Source: Candidatus Bathyarchaeota archaeon (GTDB lineage Archaea > Thermoproteota > Bathyarchaeia > Bathyarchaeales > Bathycorpusculaceae). Taken from it: a stretch of 64,000 bases of DNA. The stretch's first letter is position 1; each line of letters begins with the position of its first letter. The translations under genes were made by a program, and so were the position numbers. Shown in pieces: positions 42,530 to 50,485 of the stretch. The notes beneath the pieces were generated by a model. It ran no database searches. It was not told where the DNA came from and saw only the letters and a program-made list of their open reading frames with translations. The DNA is taken from assembly GCA_026014725.1 (NCBI GenBank), contig JAOZHV010000022.1:186001-250000 (forward strand), read 5' to 3'.

Positions 42530-42916
42530 TCAAGCGATTGATACTGAGTCTTTTTCTATGCTTACTCTGTTGCCTGTTTTGATTTTTGAGATCTCAATTT
42601 TGTCTACGAATGGGATTTCGCTTATAATGGCTCCGACTGCGACGATGGTTTCTGTTTCTTTATTTATCATGCCTGCGGGTGCGGTGCCGTTTTTCTTCAT
42701 GCGGTACAGCGTGTAGGAGCCGACGGTTGAGCCTTTGCCTTGTGGGAAAACGAGGATTTTGCCTTTGACGCTTTGTCCTTGCAGTTCGTGCCCTTTTTCG
42801 AGCACTATGCCAGTGTTTGGGTCAACTCCGCCATAGAAGCTAATCGGCATCGAAGTTACCAGTGCTTCGCCTTCTGCTTTGCCTTTGTAGATGATTCTGC
42901 CTTTTAATTGTTCCAT
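42530..42916 (-). CDS. Phosphomevalonate dehydratase small subunit (AcnX swivel domain, DUF126)
   Basis: 128 residues from the ATG at 42916 (MEQLKGRIIY). The frame extends upstream, but that part overlaps the large-subunit gene without family resemblance. The swivel domain shows 'GKAEGEALVTSMPISFYGG', 'GKILVFPQGKGSTVGSYTLY', with the Ser of the active site, and 'PAGMINKETETIVAVGAI'. With the large subunit it dehydrates mevalonate 5-phosphate to trans-anhydromevalonate phosphate. The start overlaps the large-subunit stop by 13 nt. Confidence 0.93.
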   Translation of the reverse strand: MEQLKGRIIYKGKAEGEALVTSMPISFYGGVDPNTGIVLEKGHELQGQSVKGKILVFPQGKGSTVGSYTLYRMKKNGTAPAGMINKETETIVAVGAIISEIPFVDKIEISKIKTGNRVSIEKDSVSIA

Positions 42917-44112
42917 TTTCCAGTCACCGCCGCCTCGACGCATTCTTTCATGCTGCCCATTTTTGTTTTCATAAGGTTCTGACGTGAATAGAAGCAGCCC
43001 TTCGCTGATGTTGTTGCCAACGCTTTGAACCTGCCTTTTAGGGGTGCGACTGCCATGCAGGTGTCGCATGCAAATTTGCCGCCCGCCTCTTCAATGATCG
43101 CAGTATACCCGCGCTTGTCGGCAAGCTGTTTTGCTGTTCGGGAAGTAGCAACCCATAGTTCCGTGCCCTCTGCGACTTTTTTGCCTTTTAGCAAAGTGGC
43201 GATTTCAGCGATTTCCTTGATACTGCAGTGGGGGCAGCCGACGCAGACAAAGTCTATGTCGCTAACTTGGTCGTTGATGTTGTCATAAGCGTTTTTGAGG
43301 TCACTTTGCTCTACTACGACCATCTCGGATGGCTGTTTTTGCAGTTCAGCGCCCGGTGTTATGCCTTTCATGTAAAAAAGCGGTTTCGCGCCATACGTTA
43401 CTACGGAAGCGCAGAAGCTTTTGAGTTCATCCAGTTCCGCTGTTTTGATGCCTGTGATGTAGGGGATTTTGTTTTCCGCCTTCTTGCCGATGGCGTAGCC
43501 CAGCGCGCCCCAATCCGAGAGCTTAGTTAATTCTGCGTTAACTTTAACGTGTACATCTGGGACTCGGTTCTCATCTAGATGCAAGCCATAGCAGGGTGTT
43601 TTGCCCACGAAAGCCGCGGCTAACGCGGATGGTCCTCCTTCACGGTTCGTGCGAGCGCCAAGCACCGAGTTTGCGAATGTTACGGCGCTGCTCTCTGACC
43701 ATGCAACATGTTCACCATAAAGTGGCAAATTGCCAATCAAGTAAGGTGTGCAGGTACAGCTTACGAGTATACCCATTCGTGTGAATGCGTCTATTACGAG
43801 GTTTTGTTTCTCTGCAAATTCTGGGCTTATGCCGAGTTGCTGCCAGTTTTCCAAGTCCATGCCTGCTGGGTTTAGGGTTGTGAGCACCCGGACTCTGCCG
43901 TCAGCCGCTAGCGAATTAAGAAATTCTAAGCCTGCATCGCCAAGGTTATGATAAGACACGCCTGCCACTTGAACACTACCCACATCAATCAGACTCTTTG
44001 CACCAAAGATTTCGCCGAGCGCAACTAGGATTTCCATGCTTTTGCGTACAGCGTAGCCTTCAGCACCGTTTAGCATGGCTTGTTCTTGTTTAGTTAACTC
44101 CATACCAATCAC
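42904..44112 (-). CDS. Phosphomevalonate dehydratase large subunit (aconitase X catalytic domain)
   Basis: 402 residues, AcnX type. Cysteines in 'VSCTCTPYL', 'VCVGCPHCS' and 'FACDTCMAVAPL' supply Fe-S ligands; 'GARTNREGGPSALAAAFVG' is the conserved substrate loop. Assignment to mevalonate phosphate, rather than hydroxyproline metabolism, is from context: it lies between a UbiD decarboxylase, mevalonate kinase and IPK. The start overlaps the decarboxylase stop by 4 nt. Confidence 0.93.
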   Translation of the reverse strand: MIGMELTKQEQAMLNGAEGYAVRKSMEILVALGEIFGAKSLIDVGSVQVAGVSYHNLGDAGLEFLNSLAADGRVRVLTTLNPAGMDLENWQQLGISPEFAEKQNLVIDAFTRMGILVSCTCTPYLIGNLPLYGEHVAWSESSAVTFANSVLGARTNREGGPSALAAAFVGKTPCYGLHLDENRVPDVHVKVNAELTKLSDWGALGYAIGKKAENKIPYITGIKTAELDELKSFCASVVTYGAKPLFYMKGITPGAELQKQPSEMVVVEQSDLKNAYDNINDQVSDIDFVCVGCPHCSIKEIAEIATLLKGKKVAEGTELWVATSRTAKQLADKRGYTAIIEEAGGKFACDTCMAVAPLKGRFKALATTSAKGCFYSRQNLMKTKMGSMKECVEAAVTGKWNN

Positions 44113-45416
44113 AAGTACTTGTTTAGGTCAACTTTGAGGTAATCTTGTTTTGCAAAGCCCTTACCCGTGGTCGTGAGTGGTGCAGTCGCGTCTAGTCCTG
44201 CCTTAGCTGTGGTGGCTTTCTTGCCTTCAGACAAATCGCCTGACGGGTCAAGAGAAGAGCCCGGCTGGTTTGAAAGAATCACTATGTTTTTGTCGGCTTG
44301 AAAACGCGTCGCAATAGCCCATTCCACGTCATGTGGGTCATAAATGTTAATGTCCTCGTCAACAACGACACAGTGTTTTAAGGAACCATGCCCTTTGAAC
44401 GCCGCATCTATGGCTTTTTTACCGTCATCAGCATTCACCTTTTTAATCTGCACAACCGCGTGAAGCCAACTGCAACCGCCCGGCGTAATGTAAACGTCTT
44501 TGCACTGGCAAACCTTGCTGACTTCCTTGAATATGGTTGGCTCTTTTGGCATGCCCATCAAAAACTTATGCTCATTTTTCCCCGCCAGAATGGTTTGGTA
44601 GATGGGTTTTTGACGGTGAGTTACACACTTGACTTCCAACACGGGCTGTTGGCGTTGGCGGTCCACTATGCCTGTTAAGTCAAGGAAGGGGCCTTCAGTG
44701 ACTTTCTCTTTGGTGATTCTGCCTTCCAAAACAAATTCGCAGTCAGCAGGCACTTCCAAATCGACAGTTTTGCATTTAACAAGCTCTGTCTTCTCCAAGG
44801 CGTTTGCCATTCCAAGTTCATCAACACCCATCGGCAACGACGTAGCCGCCGCGAGCAACACGGGAGTTGAGTTGCCTATGCATATGGCGATGTCCAGTTC
44901 GCCGCCTGCCTTAGCTAAAGCCGTGTCGGTGCCGCGGTGCTCGACGATTCTGGCGACGAAGTGGTTTTTGTCTTTGAGCATGAGTCGGTGGAAGCACATG
45001 TTTCTGCCCAATTCGGGGTCTTTAATGATGCTTACTGCGCTGGCGACGTATTTGCCGCCGTCTTTCTCGGTATAGTGCATTATTGGGAGTTTGGTTAGGT
45101 CAACGTTGGTTTCTACGACTTCTTGGCATGCGCCCTTAGCTACAACCTGCGGTGCTACAGGGTGTTCGATAGCGCTGAGTAGCTTGGGTAAAAGTTGCTG
45201 CTTAGTTATGCCCATGGAGCGGCAGATTAATTCTTTAGATGAAACCAACCCTGCAACAACGGGGTAGTTTGATTCTTTAACGTTCTCAAAATAGACTGGT
45301 TTTTCGCCCAGCGCGTTTATGATGCCTGCCATCTCGTACTCGGTTGACACTGGCTTTTTTATTCTTGTTAATTCGCCGTTTTTGTCGAGTGTTTCGATAA
45401 AGTTTCTCAAACCCAA
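44109..45416 (-). CDS. UbiD-family trans-anhydromevalonate phosphate decarboxylase
   Basis: 435 residues, prenylated-FMN dependent UbiD fold. 'RNMCFHRLMLKDKNHF', 'IAICIGNSTPVLLAAATSLP', 'EFVLEGRITKEKVTEGPFLD' (E-R-E type residues) and 'VVVDEDINIYDPHDVEWA' are typical. In the modified archaeal route it yields isopentenyl phosphate. The UbiX-type flavin prenyltransferase it needs is not in the window. It is 12 nt downstream of mevalonate kinase. Confidence 0.92.
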   Translation of the reverse strand: MGLRNFIETLDKNGELTRIKKPVSTEYEMAGIINALGEKPVYFENVKESNYPVVAGLVSSKELICRSMGITKQQLLPKLLSAIEHPVAPQVVAKGACQEVVETNVDLTKLPIMHYTEKDGGKYVASAVSIIKDPELGRNMCFHRLMLKDKNHFVARIVEHRGTDTALAKAGGELDIAICIGNSTPVLLAAATSLPMGVDELGMANALEKTELVKCKTVDLEVPADCEFVLEGRITKEKVTEGPFLDLTGIVDRQRQQPVLEVKCVTHRQKPIYQTILAGKNEHKFLMGMPKEPTIFKEVSKVCQCKDVYITPGGCSWLHAVVQIKKVNADDGKKAIDAAFKGHGSLKHCVVVDEDINIYDPHDVEWAIATRFQADKNIVILSNQPGSSLDPSGDLSEGKKATTAKAGLDATAPLTTTGKGFAKQDYLKVDLNKYL

Positions 45417-45428
45417 CGCTCTTGCCTC

Positions 45429-46370
45429 CTAGCCGGTTACTACGCCGATTTTAGTGCTTAAAAACTCAAAACCAGCAGTCTTAAATGCGCTGGCGACTTT
45501 GCCCTGCAAGTCCTTGCCTGGCGTTAATGCAATCATGCAGCCTCCGCCTCCGCCGCCTGTTAGTTTTGCGCCCAACGCCCCCTGCTTGCGTGCCATATCA
45601 ACCAGTAAGTCTAGTTCTTTGCTGGAGACTCCGATTTCTTGGAGTAGGCGGTGGTTTTCGTTCATGAGTTCGCCGACTTTCTTTAGGTCGCCAGCTTCGA
45701 GTGCCTTGCGTCCCGCGACTGCCAAGTTTTCTGCCTGCTTAAACAGCGGGTCATACTTGGCTGGGTTCTGTTTTTTGCGTTCGGCGACGCCCTCCACCAT
45801 GGCTTTAGTGTTGGCGACTTTACCTGTGCTGCCGATGACGATTTCAACTGGTTTTCTGATGTGTAAGCGTTGCACGGTATCTGGTCCACCTGCTGGGTTC
45901 TTTTGGAACCACATGAGCCCGCCGTAGGTGGCTGCAGTGTTGTCGATGCCTGACGGGTTGCCTGCGTAGGCTTTTTCTGCTTCGTAGGCGATTTGGTTTA
46001 TTTTTTCGTTTGTTAAGTTGAGGTTTAGTTCTTCGCTGATGGCGCGTGCGATGGCGACGCTGCTTGCTGCTGAAGCGCCCAGTCCGCTAAAGCCTGGCAA
46101 TGTGCCGCCTATCCAGATGTTTAGTGGCATGTTGGGGTTTAGGTTTAGGGTTTTTAGCATGCGTTGGATGGATTCGATTTGTTGTTGCTGTTTTTCTTGG
46201 CTGTAGCCTTTGGCGGTTTTGCGTTGGTCTTGAATGTTTAAACCTTTTTGTGCTTTTGTGACTGTGGCGTCTGTTGTGGCGTCGATGGCTGAGACGATGC
46301 CTGGGACGCCGTGGACGACGAAGTGTTCGCCGTACAGGATGACTTTTCCGTATCCTTGGCCTTTGCCCAT
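45429..46370 (-). CDS. mvk: Mevalonate kinase
   Basis: 313 residues, GHMP kinase. 'GKVILYGEHFVVHGVPGI' at the N-terminus, the ATP loop 'LPGFSGLGASAASSVAIARA', 'NPSGIDNTAATYGG' and the C-terminal 'GAKLTGGGGGGCMIAL'. It makes mevalonate 5-phosphate, the first committed step of the cluster. First gene of the minus-strand operon; a TATA-like AATTAATATC lies at about 46418-46428 and GGAG precedes the ATG. Confidence 0.95.
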   Translation of the reverse strand: MGKGQGYGKVILYGEHFVVHGVPGIVSAIDATTDATVTKAQKGLNIQDQRKTAKGYSQEKQQQQIESIQRMLKTLNLNPNMPLNIWIGGTLPGFSGLGASAASSVAIARAISEELNLNLTNEKINQIAYEAEKAYAGNPSGIDNTAATYGGLMWFQKNPAGGPDTVQRLHIRKPVEIVIGSTGKVANTKAMVEGVAERKKQNPAKYDPLFKQAENLAVAGRKALEAGDLKKVGELMNENHRLLQEIGVSSKELDLLVDMARKQGALGAKLTGGGGGGCMIALTPGKDLQGKVASAFKTAGFEFLSTKIGVVTG

Positions 46371-46439
46371 TGCTGTTTGTTCTCCTTTTTTGTGTTTAGA
46401 ATGGTAGTGTGGTGTTGAGATATTAATTGTTCGCTGTGT

Positions 46440-46560
46440 GCTGGTTTTTTCTAGTAGTAGATGATGAGTGAGTGCCTTAGTACATCATCAATCTGTGGGT
46501 TGTGTAGGCGATTGGTTTTTTGTGTTCTGGTTGTGGGAAGCGTTGCAGGTTGGTTGTGGA
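46440..46560 (-). repeat. Dispersed element 'CCACAACC...TACTAGAAAAAAC', copy C; intergenic 46371-46747
   Basis: On the minus strand it starts CCACAACCAACCTGCAACG, continues with an A/C-rich stretch and GATGATGTACTAAGGCACTC / CATCATC (7-bp hairpin), and ends TACTAGAAAAAAC (46456-46444). It lies upstream of mevalonate kinase. The rest of the gap (46561-46735) is G/T-rich on the plus strand, with no convincing gene. Confidence 0.6.
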
Positions 46561-46747
46561 TGTTGCACAAGGTTGATGTTTTGGATTGGGTTGGTTTGCG
46601 TGCTGTACAACTTGGGTTTTGTTTTGGTTGTTTTTAGTTCGGAGTTAGATTGTGAACTGTGAGGTTTTACACACGTATACATGGGTGCATGTTGGCTTTG
46701 GCTGTTGTAGAAGTGAATACATTTTTGGTTTAGTTTGGAGAAAAGTT

Positions 46748-46855
46748 TTGACTTTGTGCTCTAAAGTTGAGGATTATCTTGAGCGTCTGTTCCGCTCTTG
46801 GAACATTTTGTTCCACCGAAAGCATAAAAAGCCATTTTTATCAATTGCTGATTAG
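46748..46855 (+). CDS. Possible 35-residue small protein
   Basis: TTG start at 46748 with GGAG 7 nt upstream; the product begins MTLCSKVEDYLERLF and is basic and amphipathic (RSWNILFHRKHKKP). It ends 18 nt before the next gene, which suggests an operon. Size and start codon make this tentative. Confidence 0.3.
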   Translation: MTLCSKVEDYLERLFRSWNILFHRKHKKPFLSIAD

Positions 46856-46873
46856 TTAAAGGAAAGAGCGTAT

Positions 46874-47476
46874 ATGAAGAAAAAGTTTATCGCGTTAGCT
46901 TGTTTAGTCTTCGCGGCAGGACTTGTACTTGGTTCGATCTTTTTTTACGGCGAATTCACTGGTCGACAATATAAAATATATCCGATTGAAGCTAATATAG
47001 TACATGCATATTTTAATGCCTATAATACAAACGCAGAGTCAGGTATTGGCTACACTACATTGGTATCGTATGTTTTTGTTCTAAATGTAACTAACCCAAC
47101 TGATACGACGTTGAGGCTTTCGGAGTTATTTATATCGAGTACTAACCTGCTTCATCTTCGGCGAGACTTTCCCGACGTTAGTAGCGATTATTATTTTTAT
47201 CCTCATACTTCACGATTGGTGGTATTTAGGGATACTACAAGTGGAATAGGTGTTAGCAAGTTAGAATTAGGTTATATCGACTATATAATGACTGTTGGTT
47301 TTTCACCAACTGAAGGAAGAGGAAGCGGTTCTGTTTTGGTCAGTGATCAGTTATCGTTACGAAATATAAGCCAAAATGAATATGTTTATGGTGCTACCTT
47401 TAAAACTGGCTCATACTTCACTTTCAATAATGAAAACATTGGCATAACATCATCGACTGGCAGACAAACTGGATAA
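46874..47476 (+). CDS. Secreted or anchored protein, unknown function
   Basis: 200 residues: hydrophobic N-terminal segment (about 4-26) not followed by a clear cleavage site, so a signal anchor is likely; then a beta-rich ectodomain ('YTTLVSYVFVLNVTNPTDTTL') resembling FxLYD/DUF-type extracellular folds. No family recognised. AAAGGA precedes the ATG. The next gene begins 9 nt downstream, so the pair is co-transcribed. Confidence 0.65.
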   Translation: MKKKFIALACLVFAAGLVLGSIFFYGEFTGRQYKIYPIEANIVHAYFNAYNTNAESGIGYTTLVSYVFVLNVTNPTDTTLRLSELFISSTNLLHLRRDFPDVSSDYYFYPHTSRLVVFRDTTSGIGVSKLELGYIDYIMTVGFSPTEGRGSGSVLVSDQLSLRNISQNEYVYGATFKTGSYFTFNNENIGITSSTGRQTG

Positions 47477-47485
47477 TGGTGAATC

Positions 47486-47926
47486 ATGGAGTTGGCGCTC
47501 GAAGAGGAATTAAGCGTTGTAACATTCAAGATATACCTCTATCTGGTTCGAATTGACAAACCTGTTGGTCCCAGAGATGTCACGCGTGATGTTAATCTTT
47601 CCAGTCCAGCGGTGGCGCATAGAGGACTGCAAAAGCTAACAGACTTAGGATTGGCATATAAAGACGAGTATGGCAGATATACCGTCAAAGAAAAGATTAG
47701 TTTCAAAGGTTATGTATGGTTAGGTAAAAATCTAGTTCCACGATTTATTTTATACGGTCTTTTTTTTACAGGTCTGCTGATTCCAGAAATCGCCGCTCTA
47801 GTCATTCGCTGGTTAGCGCAAGAACCAATTGAACCTTATATTGTGTTGACTGCAATTACTATTTTTTCTGCAATCACTTTTCTGATTGAAGGCTTACATC
47901 TAAGAAAAAAATATGGTATCTCTTAA
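47486..47926 (+). CDS. Membrane-anchored winged-helix protein
   Basis: 146 residues: an N-terminal winged helix-turn-helix (about 8-72; 'TFKIYLYLVRIDKPVGPRDV' and 'SSPAVAHRGLQKLTDLGLAY' as recognition helix), then two transmembrane helices (about 86-108 and 116-136). Such one-component membrane regulators are common in archaea. It probably senses an envelope signal, perhaps through the ectodomain protein encoded 9 nt upstream (inference). Confidence 0.75.
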   Translation: MELALEEELSVVTFKIYLYLVRIDKPVGPRDVTRDVNLSSPAVAHRGLQKLTDLGLAYKDEYGRYTVKEKISFKGYVWLGKNLVPRFILYGLFFTGLLIPEIAALVIRWLAQEPIEPYIVLTAITIFSAITFLIEGLHLRKKYGIS

Positions 47927-47962
47927 AACAAGAAAACGGAAAAGGAAAAGGCTGACGATTAG

Positions 47963-48118
47963 CTAACTTGGTTGCTGTGTAATGTGTTGGTTTTCCAGCG
48001 CTCTGTTGAAATTGTGCAGTTTATTTTTCAGCAAAGTTAGAGCCAGCGTGATTGCGCCAAAACTCAGCAGCGTGATGCCAGCCACCATTGAAGTAGTTGT
48101 AATATGTCCAGCGGTAAG
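47963..48118 (-). pseudogene. C-terminal fragment of a membrane protein
   Basis: On the minus strand a 51-codon frame, opened by a stop at 48119 and closed at 47963, reads as a transmembrane helix plus a polar tail (MVAGITLLSFGAITLALTLL, then KNKLHNFN). It has no start upstream and its would-be 5' part is replaced by the frameshifted plus-strand gene. It is probably the tail of a truncated gene. Confidence 0.35.
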
Positions 48119-48119
48119 T

Positions 48120-48553
48120 CACCATGTATTGTACTTGCTTGTTGTAGGCGTCAACGTTGGAGAGCATCTTATGTTCTCTCAACCGTCTTCGTAATCAACA
48201 TCCTGCAGTCAGGCGAAGAACTCAACATTTTAGGTTGGCCCTACAGTGCACTTGGCGCATTGACGTTTTACATACCCATAACGCTTGTTGCTCACTTTTT
48301 GCTGTTTAAGGTGAAATCGAAAGAATCCTTCTACGCGACTGTTGCCATAACAGCCTTGACTGTGTTTATCGGGTTGAGGAACCTGTGGGGAAGTCTGTAC
48401 AATTTCCCAAAAACAGGAGATTTTACTCCATCGTTTGAGAATTTGACAGTTTTAGGTATCTGGGTAGCCATCACCATAACTTTGGTAGTCCTTAATGTTA
48501 CACTGGTGATAAAGAAAAGAAAGGGTGTAAAGAGCGGTTACATGACGCTTTAG
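48120..48553 (+). pseudogene. Frameshifted small membrane protein gene
   Basis: The 3' part (about 48165-48553) encodes a natural three-helix membrane protein ('TVFVINILQSGEELNILGW', 'ALGALTFYIPITLVAHFLLF', basic end), but in that frame the N-terminus is unnatural (CRRQRWRASY). The other frame just upstream reads YLLVVGVNVGEHL, the expected preceding helix of a DUF5658-like fold. A one-base deletion near 48165-48172 would join them. It may be inactive, or a sequencing error; an in-frame start is also lacking. Confidence 0.5.
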
Positions 48554-48579
48554 GCTTTTGATTTGGCAATACAATTATT

Positions 48580-48597
48580 AGTAAGACTATTCTTACT
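48580..48597. promoter_or_regulatory. Inverted repeat AGTAAGA-N4-TCTTACT at the toxin-antitoxin promoter
   Basis: A perfect 7-bp palindrome 20 nt upstream of the antitoxin ATG at 48618, over the expected transcription start. AbrB-type antitoxins commonly bind such sites to repress their own operon. Confidence 0.6.
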
Positions 48598-48617
48598 TTA
48601 TTCACGGTGTGCTATGT

Positions 48618-48878
48618 ATGGTGGAAGCGTCTACAACTAAGGTTTCATCTAAAGGGCAAGTGGTGATTCCTGCGAACGTGCGTAAAGCCGCCAGCCTCAA
48701 GAAAGGCGAAAAAATCTTAGCCATAGCCATCGACGACACAGTAGTTCTGAAAAAGATAGTTGACAAGTCTTTTGAAGAGACCATGAAGCCTGTGTGGAGA
48801 AGAGTTAGGCAGATGGGTCTTGCGGAGGAAGACATAAACGCTCTCATCGAAGAAGCGAGGACTCAAAGTAGTTCTTGA
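48618..48878 (+). CDS. AbrB/MazE-family antitoxin
   Basis: 86 residues from the ATG at 48618 (a GTG at 48609 is an alternative). The swapped-hairpin AbrB domain is 'TKVSSKGQVVIPANVRKAAS' followed by 'KKGEKILAIAIDDTVVLKKI'; the C-terminal helix (about 55-80) would wrap around the toxin. It is followed directly by a PIN-domain gene, the usual VapBC-like layout. Confidence 0.9.
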   Translation: MVEASTTKVSSKGQVVIPANVRKAASLKKGEKILAIAIDDTVVLKKIVDKSFEETMKPVWRRVRQMGLAEEDINALIEEARTQSSS

Positions 48879-48885
48879 TGCGAAT

Positions 48886-49284
48886 GTGTGGATTTCTGCA
48901 TTGCTTTGGGGCGGAAAACCAGCCCAAATCATTAAGGCGGCTGAGGACGGCAAAGTTACCATCTTTTTGTCTGAGGAGATTGTTGGAGAAATCAGCCAAG
49001 TTCTAACTTATCCCAAGTTAAAGAAAATCTATCAAGCTGAAGGCTTACATCATCAGGAGTTAATTGAGGCAGTTCTTAAAGTCAGCAAGTTCGTTGAGGT
49101 TAATAAAAAAGTAAATGTTGTTTTGGAGCACCCCGCAGATGACAAGTTCATCGATTGCGCCTTAGCCGCTAAAGCAGATTATATTGTCAGCGGAGACAAG
49201 CACCTTCTAAACATTGGCAGCTATAGGAAAACTTCGATACTGTCAGTCAGCGAGTTTCTCAAACTTAAAGAAAAACTTTTGTAA
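48886..49284 (+). CDS. PIN-domain toxin (VapC-like), start codon unclear
   Basis: The body is a PIN ribonuclease: 'FLSEEIVGEISQVL', 'HPADDKFIDCALAAKADYIV' and 'SGDKHLL' supply the later acidic residues. The first catalytic Asp lies in VVLDANVWISA, whose codons (48868-48900) begin before the first usable start, GTG 48886. The frame is open back to 48838 but has no ATG, GTG or TTG between. Either an unusual start codon is used, the antitoxin reads through by +1 frameshift, or the ATG has been lost and the toxin is inactive. Confidence 0.8.
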   Translation: MWISALLWGGKPAQIIKAAEDGKVTIFLSEEIVGEISQVLTYPKLKKIYQAEGLHHQELIEAVLKVSKFVEVNKKVNVVLEHPADDKFIDCALAAKADYIVSGDKHLLNIGSYRKTSILSVSEFLKLKEKLL

Positions 49285-49343
49285 AGTTCTTTCAATTTGT
49301 ATTATAAAACTTGCTAGTAAAAAAAGAGGGGAGAGCTTGTTCG

Positions 49344-50480
49344 CTATTTGCTTCTTTTCTTAAGGGCTAGTGCCACTAGAACTGTTGGAATTGCAACTGC
49401 AACACAAACAACTACAATATACGCCGCCCAAGGTACTGAGTTATTGCTATTTGGTTGGATGCTTTCGGGGGAAGCTATAGGAGTGGGTTCTGGATATGGA
49501 AAACCGCCACCCAAAGCTTCGATACTGATTACTTCACCTGAATCAGCCCAAAGCATGACTTCAATGTAGGAAACGCCACCTGCATAAAACTCGCTCAAAG
49601 GTAAATCAACAATCCAGCAAGGATATAGTATAAAATGGTTAGTTCGATTTAGGAATGAGAAGCGTGAGCGTATGTTTTTTTCTATTATGTTAAAGTTTGC
49701 TGTTTGCTCATCTTTTGTATATTGATAGGGCTCCACACTCTTCAGCGCAATGCTTTCGGCTTCTTCTTGGGAAATATTAACCTCAGAGCTTCCCAACTTG
49801 TAAAAACTTCTATCGTCAGCAAAACTTTCAAAATGCCCATTTTGAAATTCTAATATAAGTCGGCTATAGTCCGCTCCATTAAGCGTGTTGCCCCACTTGA
49901 GGCATGTATTGTCATAACTGCATTCTACTTCTAGGCTTAAATTATCAGCCTTTTTTGTTGTATTCGAAGTGATTTCCACCATATCTAATAGACTTCTCAT
50001 TTGACTGAGTTGGGCATCTCCAGAGTAGGTTTGGTATCTCTGTAGCAACGCCGAGATAGCATCCTTTAAGTCAGTGGGAGGTTGCTTACTATAAAGCGGT
50101 GGTCCTTGCGATTCCTCGTAGATATCGCATGAAATTAATTTGTTGTCCCAGAAACTAAAAGTAACTGTGAGGAGACTTTTTCCGCATTTACCAGTAGAGT
50201 CAACGAAACCCGTAGAGTCAAGGCTGTATTGTCCTGTTGTTTGAGCAACGCCGCCTAACCATGGCCAATAATTCGTTGCTTTTGTTAATAGTATCGAATT
50301 ATATTTTGTCATATCAAGCTCAACCACGTCCCTCAAGAAATTAAGTACCTCTCCAGTATCAATAGCTGTTTCCTCTGCCGAGTACGCAACAGTTTGCCGA
50401 GTAGATAAAGCTGAGAAAACCAAAAGAGCTAACAGAACGATAACCGTATACGACTTCATATTAAACAATGCAATAGCCAT
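49344..50480 (-). CDS. Secreted, C-terminally anchored protein of unknown family
   Basis: 378 residues: signal peptide (about 8-32), a two-part ectodomain with 'ISQEEAESIALKSVEPY', reminiscent of PepSY-type segments, a Pro/Ser linker and a C-terminal helix (about 348-372) with KKRSK. The ATG at 50480 has AAGGA 5 nt upstream, inside the end of the preceding gene (5-nt gap). Co-transcribed with the caspase-like gene, so it could be its inhibitor, partner or anchor; this is inference. Confidence 0.7.
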   Translation of the reverse strand: MAIALFNMKSYTVIVLLALLVFSALSTRQTVAYSAEETAIDTGEVLNFLRDVVELDMTKYNSILLTKATNYWPWLGGVAQTTGQYSLDSTGFVDSTGKCGKSLLTVTFSFWDNKLISCDIYEESQGPPLYSKQPPTDLKDAISALLQRYQTYSGDAQLSQMRSLLDMVEITSNTTKKADNLSLEVECSYDNTCLKWGNTLNGADYSRLILEFQNGHFESFADDRSFYKLGSSEVNISQEEAESIALKSVEPYQYTKDEQTANFNIIEKNIRSRFSFLNRTNHFILYPCWIVDLPLSEFYAGGVSYIEVMLWADSGEVISIEALGGGFPYPEPTPIASPESIQPNSNNSVPWAAYIVVVCVAVAIPTVLVALALKKRSK

Positions 50481-50485
50481 TTTCC

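Noticed and set aside
46468-46662. 64-residue plus-strand ORF upstream of the small protein
   Set aside because: It overlaps repeat element copy C, and its G/T-rich sequence gives a Trp/Cys/Val-rich product without pattern.
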